Below are positions 62,192 to 64,000 of a stretch of 64,000 nucleotides of DNA, in pieces. The stretch spans positions 1-64,000 of the forward strand of contig NZ_URHZ01000021.1 of the NCBI RefSeq assembly GCF_900547735.1. Reading direction: 5' to 3'. Under the pieces are notes generated by a model. That model worked only from the letters and a program-made list of their open reading frames with translations, made no database searches and had not been told where the DNA came from. Numbering within the stretch: position 1 is the stretch's first letter; every line of letters begins with the position of its first letter. The translations under genes and the position numbers were made by a program. The stretch is from an uncultured Clostridium sp. Lineage in GTDB: Bacteria > Bacillota > Clostridia > Lachnospirales > Lachnospiraceae.

Positions 62192-63141
62192 CTATAAGCT
62201 TTTTATTCTATCATAGCGACTTTCCCAATCTCTTGGTAATATCTCAAATAGATATATGTCAAATTTCGCTTTGCTTAGAGTTTTTGCAATGTCTTTCTTT
62301 AAGGCTTTACCATCGTTCTCGTTTAGCACTTTTTTTAGGGCATACATTCTGGAAAACAAATCAGTGTTTGTTAGCAAAATATCTGCCTCATCATATGAAT
62401 GCAATACTACTGATGAAGTTTTCCCTATAAGTTTATTATGGTGAGCACAGACATTTCTAAGATTTCTGACGGCATCTAACCATGTGTCCATTTGCTTTGT
62501 TACTTCTTTACCATAGTTACGCTTAGTATAGCCGTATGTAAGAACTTCTTTGCGTAAATCTCCACGCAAAAAAGCATATATGTTGGTGATAACACCAAAT
62601 TCAAAGTATGAAAACGCTGCCCAACACGGAATTTTCTTCTTGGATCTGCTTCCGCCACTTCTATATTCCTTCAATTCAGGGTACTTATTTACATTCTGGC
62701 GTAGTTCTTTTTCCTGTGTCTGAATATTTTTAAAGAGTTTATTGTTGAAAAATTTTTTATTTGAGTTTCTCTTATTTTTATCGTTATCGCCTTTTGTTTC
62801 GGTATAATAGCCCTTATTTAAGTAAAATGCCTCATCACCTGTTTTTAAAGAAACAGCATTAGACAAATGGCTTTTAAACTGCACTTCAGCTTTTTTCGAA
62901 TAGGTAAAAAATAGTTTTCTTAATTCCACATCAAAAGAGTATACCTCAAATAATAATTCTTGATCCGGCTTAGCTTTTATTATACTTGTCATTGATAATA
63001 AATATTTACCATATCTACTCAACCTAAAGTAACCCGTATAAAATAACATTTTTTTCATACGGGTCTTTCTTTTAAATACTACATATTTTTCATTATTTCA
63101 GCTTGTTCATCTAAACTGATTGGTTGATCATGGTTCATCAT
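62192..63141 (-). pseudogene. AbiF/Abi_2-family HEPN abortive-infection protein, N-terminal frameshift
   Basis: The main frame (62,192-63,058, 288 residues) carries FYTGYFRLSRYGKYLLS, DVELRKLFFTYSKKAEVQFKSHLSN, CWAAFSYFEFGVITNIY and the HEPN Rx4H-type site LRNVCAHHNK. The natural start is ATG 63,141/63,138 (SD GAGG): NHDQPISLDEQAEIMKN, which stops at TAG. Adding one A to the A5 run (63,086-63,090) joins it to YVVFKRKTRMKKMLFYTGY. So one base is missing in a homopolymer: a real lesion, a phase switch or a sequencing error. Flanked by two copies of a small RNA. Confidence 0.85.
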
Positions 63142-63156
63142 ATTTTATCCTCAAAT

Positions 63157-63236
63157 AAAAAAAAGAATGGTATACCATTCTTAATCCCGCTAATGGAATA
63201 TTTGGATTCAGGCATGACCCTTGCCTTCCTACGGTT
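63157..63236 (-). ncRNA. abiF-associated small RNA, copy 1 (upstream), with terminator
   Basis: Minus strand: TTAACCGTAGGAAGGC, AAGGGTCATGCCTGA, ATCCAAATATTCC, ATTAGCGGGATT, then terminator AAGAATGGTA/TACCATTCTT with seven or more T (63,157-63,182), ending about 15 bp before the abi start. The AGGC/GCCT stem and a possible ACC/GGGT pseudoknot are kept in copy 2. I recall a structured RNA motif near abiF genes in published surveys; the match was not computed here. Confidence 0.75.
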
Positions 63237-63242
63237 AACTAT

Positions 63243-63271
63243 ATGGTATCATAAATAACGCTGTTTGTCAA
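63243..63271 (-). promoter_or_regulatory. Promoter of the upstream abiF RNA
   Basis: TTGACA (63,266-63,271), 17 bp, TACCAT (63,243-63,248). The transcript would start about 7 bp later, at the 5' end of the RNA. Confidence 0.7.
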
Positions 63272-63383
63272 AGGTTTTAAAGCAATTAAATGATAATCAA
63301 ATTGCTATCTATAGTATTATTACTATAATACACCTTTTTTTATCATTTTACAACAACGTAACGACTATTTTTTCATGATCACC

Positions 63384-63412
63384 AACAATAAAACCCTCAG
63401 CACACACTGAAG
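63384..63412 (-). terminator. Terminator of the serine recombinase gene
   Basis: Arms CCTTCAG / CTGAGGG, then TTTTATTG on the minus strand, about 60 bp past the recombinase stop. Confidence 0.6.
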
Positions 63413-63473
63413 GCTTTAGTCTTAGCAATTTCATCATAGAAGTGGGGAACACACCCCACTCCTATTTTACTGC

Positions 63474-64000
63474 CTATTCATGGTAGTCTACGTCCTGCTT
63501 CACCACAATCCCCGAGTAAAACTGTATCTCCAGCTTCATGCCCTTATGCACTTTGATGAAGGATATGAGCCGTTTTACAAGGTCTTGGTCGAACTCTCGC
63601 ACCTGTGGGTTTACCGTGGTGATTGCCTTATCCAGCTGATCCACACGCTCTTTATAGCTTTCCGCCTGTTTCTGCGCCTGCACCATTTGGATTCTCGCTG
63701 TTTTCAGTTCATTGATTTGGTCAGACAGTTTCTTATATTCTGCATCAAAATCCTCGCTGACAGCTCCTTGCTTTGCATTATTTTCTATGAGAATCAGCAT
63801 TTGCTGCTGCAGCTGTTCTATCTGCTCATCATATTCCGTTGTAACATCTTGGGTGCTGTAGCTACCGATGACACGGATGACATTTTCTCGGAAGGTGCCT
63901 ATAAATTCACCTGTATTTTCCACCACACTGTTTATGGCTGTCATAATGGCATCGTGGAGCTGTTCCTCTTTCAAGGTGGGTGAGTTCTGACACCTTGACT
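63474..64000 (-). CDS. Large serine recombinase, C-terminal part (runs off the window)
   Basis: The frame stays open to the window edge, with CQNSPTLKEEQLHDAIMTAIN typical of the end of the zinc-ribbon region. A long coiled-coil (EYDEQIEQLQQQMLILIENN to KQAESYKERVDQL) and the closing QVREFDQDLVKRLISFIKVH follow. The catalytic Ser domain lies outside. Such recombinases integrate and excise ICEs or mobilisable islands, so this marks one side of the island. Confidence 0.88.
   Translation of the reverse strand, partial: SRCQNSPTLKEEQLHDAIMTAINSVVENTGEFIGTFRENVIRVIGSYSTQDVTTEYDEQIEQLQQQMLILIENNAKQGAVSEDFDAEYKKLSDQINELKTARIQMVQAQKQAESYKERVDQLDKAITTVNPQVREFDQDLVKRLISFIKVHKGMKLEIQFYSGIVVKQDVDYHE

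Overview
The window looks like chromosome of a gut Firmicute, most likely Lachnospiraceae (Enterocloster/Hungatella-type). The signs are moderate GC with Shine-Dalgarno sites close to AGGAGG, sigma-A promoters of TTGACA-17-TATAAT form, an FMN riboswitch in front of an ECF S-component, a YaaH-type LysM/GH18 protein, PF06541 membrane proteins and paired GH3 glucosidases. This is judged from protein motifs only; no database search was run. No rRNA, tRNA or CRISPR array was seen.

Bases 1-49,600 are ordinary host chromosome in short operons. 1-2,730 (minus): FMN riboswitch, ribU, a creatininase-family hydrolase and a YkgJ-type cysteine-cluster protein. 2.8-8.9 kb: a 57-residue protein, a secreted esterase, a helical protein, a LysM/GH18 hydrolase and a PF06541 membrane protein. 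9-11.3 kb: PhzF, a YbaK-type deacylase and a divergent LysR regulator. 11.3-11.7 kb: a 270-bp hairpin element with inverted ends. 11.7-15.7 kb: a polar amino-acid ABC importer with an M20 amidohydrolase under one strong promoter. 16-20.4 kb: a sensorless hybrid kinase, a CPBP protease, and a MarR/FUSC exporter pair with two operator-like palindromes. 20.6-28.3 kb: small enzymes (PhzF, alpha/beta hydrolase, isochorismatase-like, alkyltransferase-like, macrodomain, transglutaminase-like) and a UvrD-type helicase. 28.6-33.3 kb: rpiA-pgl-gnd-zwf, the oxidative pentose phosphate branch plus ribose-5-phosphate isomerase. 33.7-36.3 kb: a LytTR/GHKL two-component system and a GtrA-like protein. 36.4-41.9 kb: two GH3 glucosidases, the second with domains in swapped order and membrane anchors. 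42.4-46.1 kb: a heterodimeric ABC exporter. 46.8-49.6 kb: a phosphoribosyltransferase and purine-type permease opposite a LysR regulator.

From about 49.6 kb an IS1182-type element with a broken transposase marks a junction. Beyond it base composition becomes visibly AT-rich and genes are of the defence/mobile type. Reading on the minus strand from 64,000 there are: the C-terminal part of a large serine recombinase; an AbiF/Abi_2 HEPN gene with a small structured RNA on each side; a SymE-like protein; and one tight operon of excisionase-type HTH, N6-adenine methylase, C5-cytosine methylase, a double-AAA McrB-like ATPase, McrC nuclease, a small protein and a frameshifted ImmA/IrrE protein. The operon resembles the LlaJI/BsuMI type of restriction system, in which McrBC-like subunits work with protective methylases.

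The most interesting candidate is the abi locus at 62.1-63.2 kb. A strong promoter, a short RNA and a rho-independent terminator come immediately before a HEPN-RNase gene, which is the layout of type III toxin-antitoxin systems. A second diverged copy of the RNA follows the gene. The host region also holds several families of palindromic repeats, one of which is attached to a transcription terminator in all three places where it occurs.
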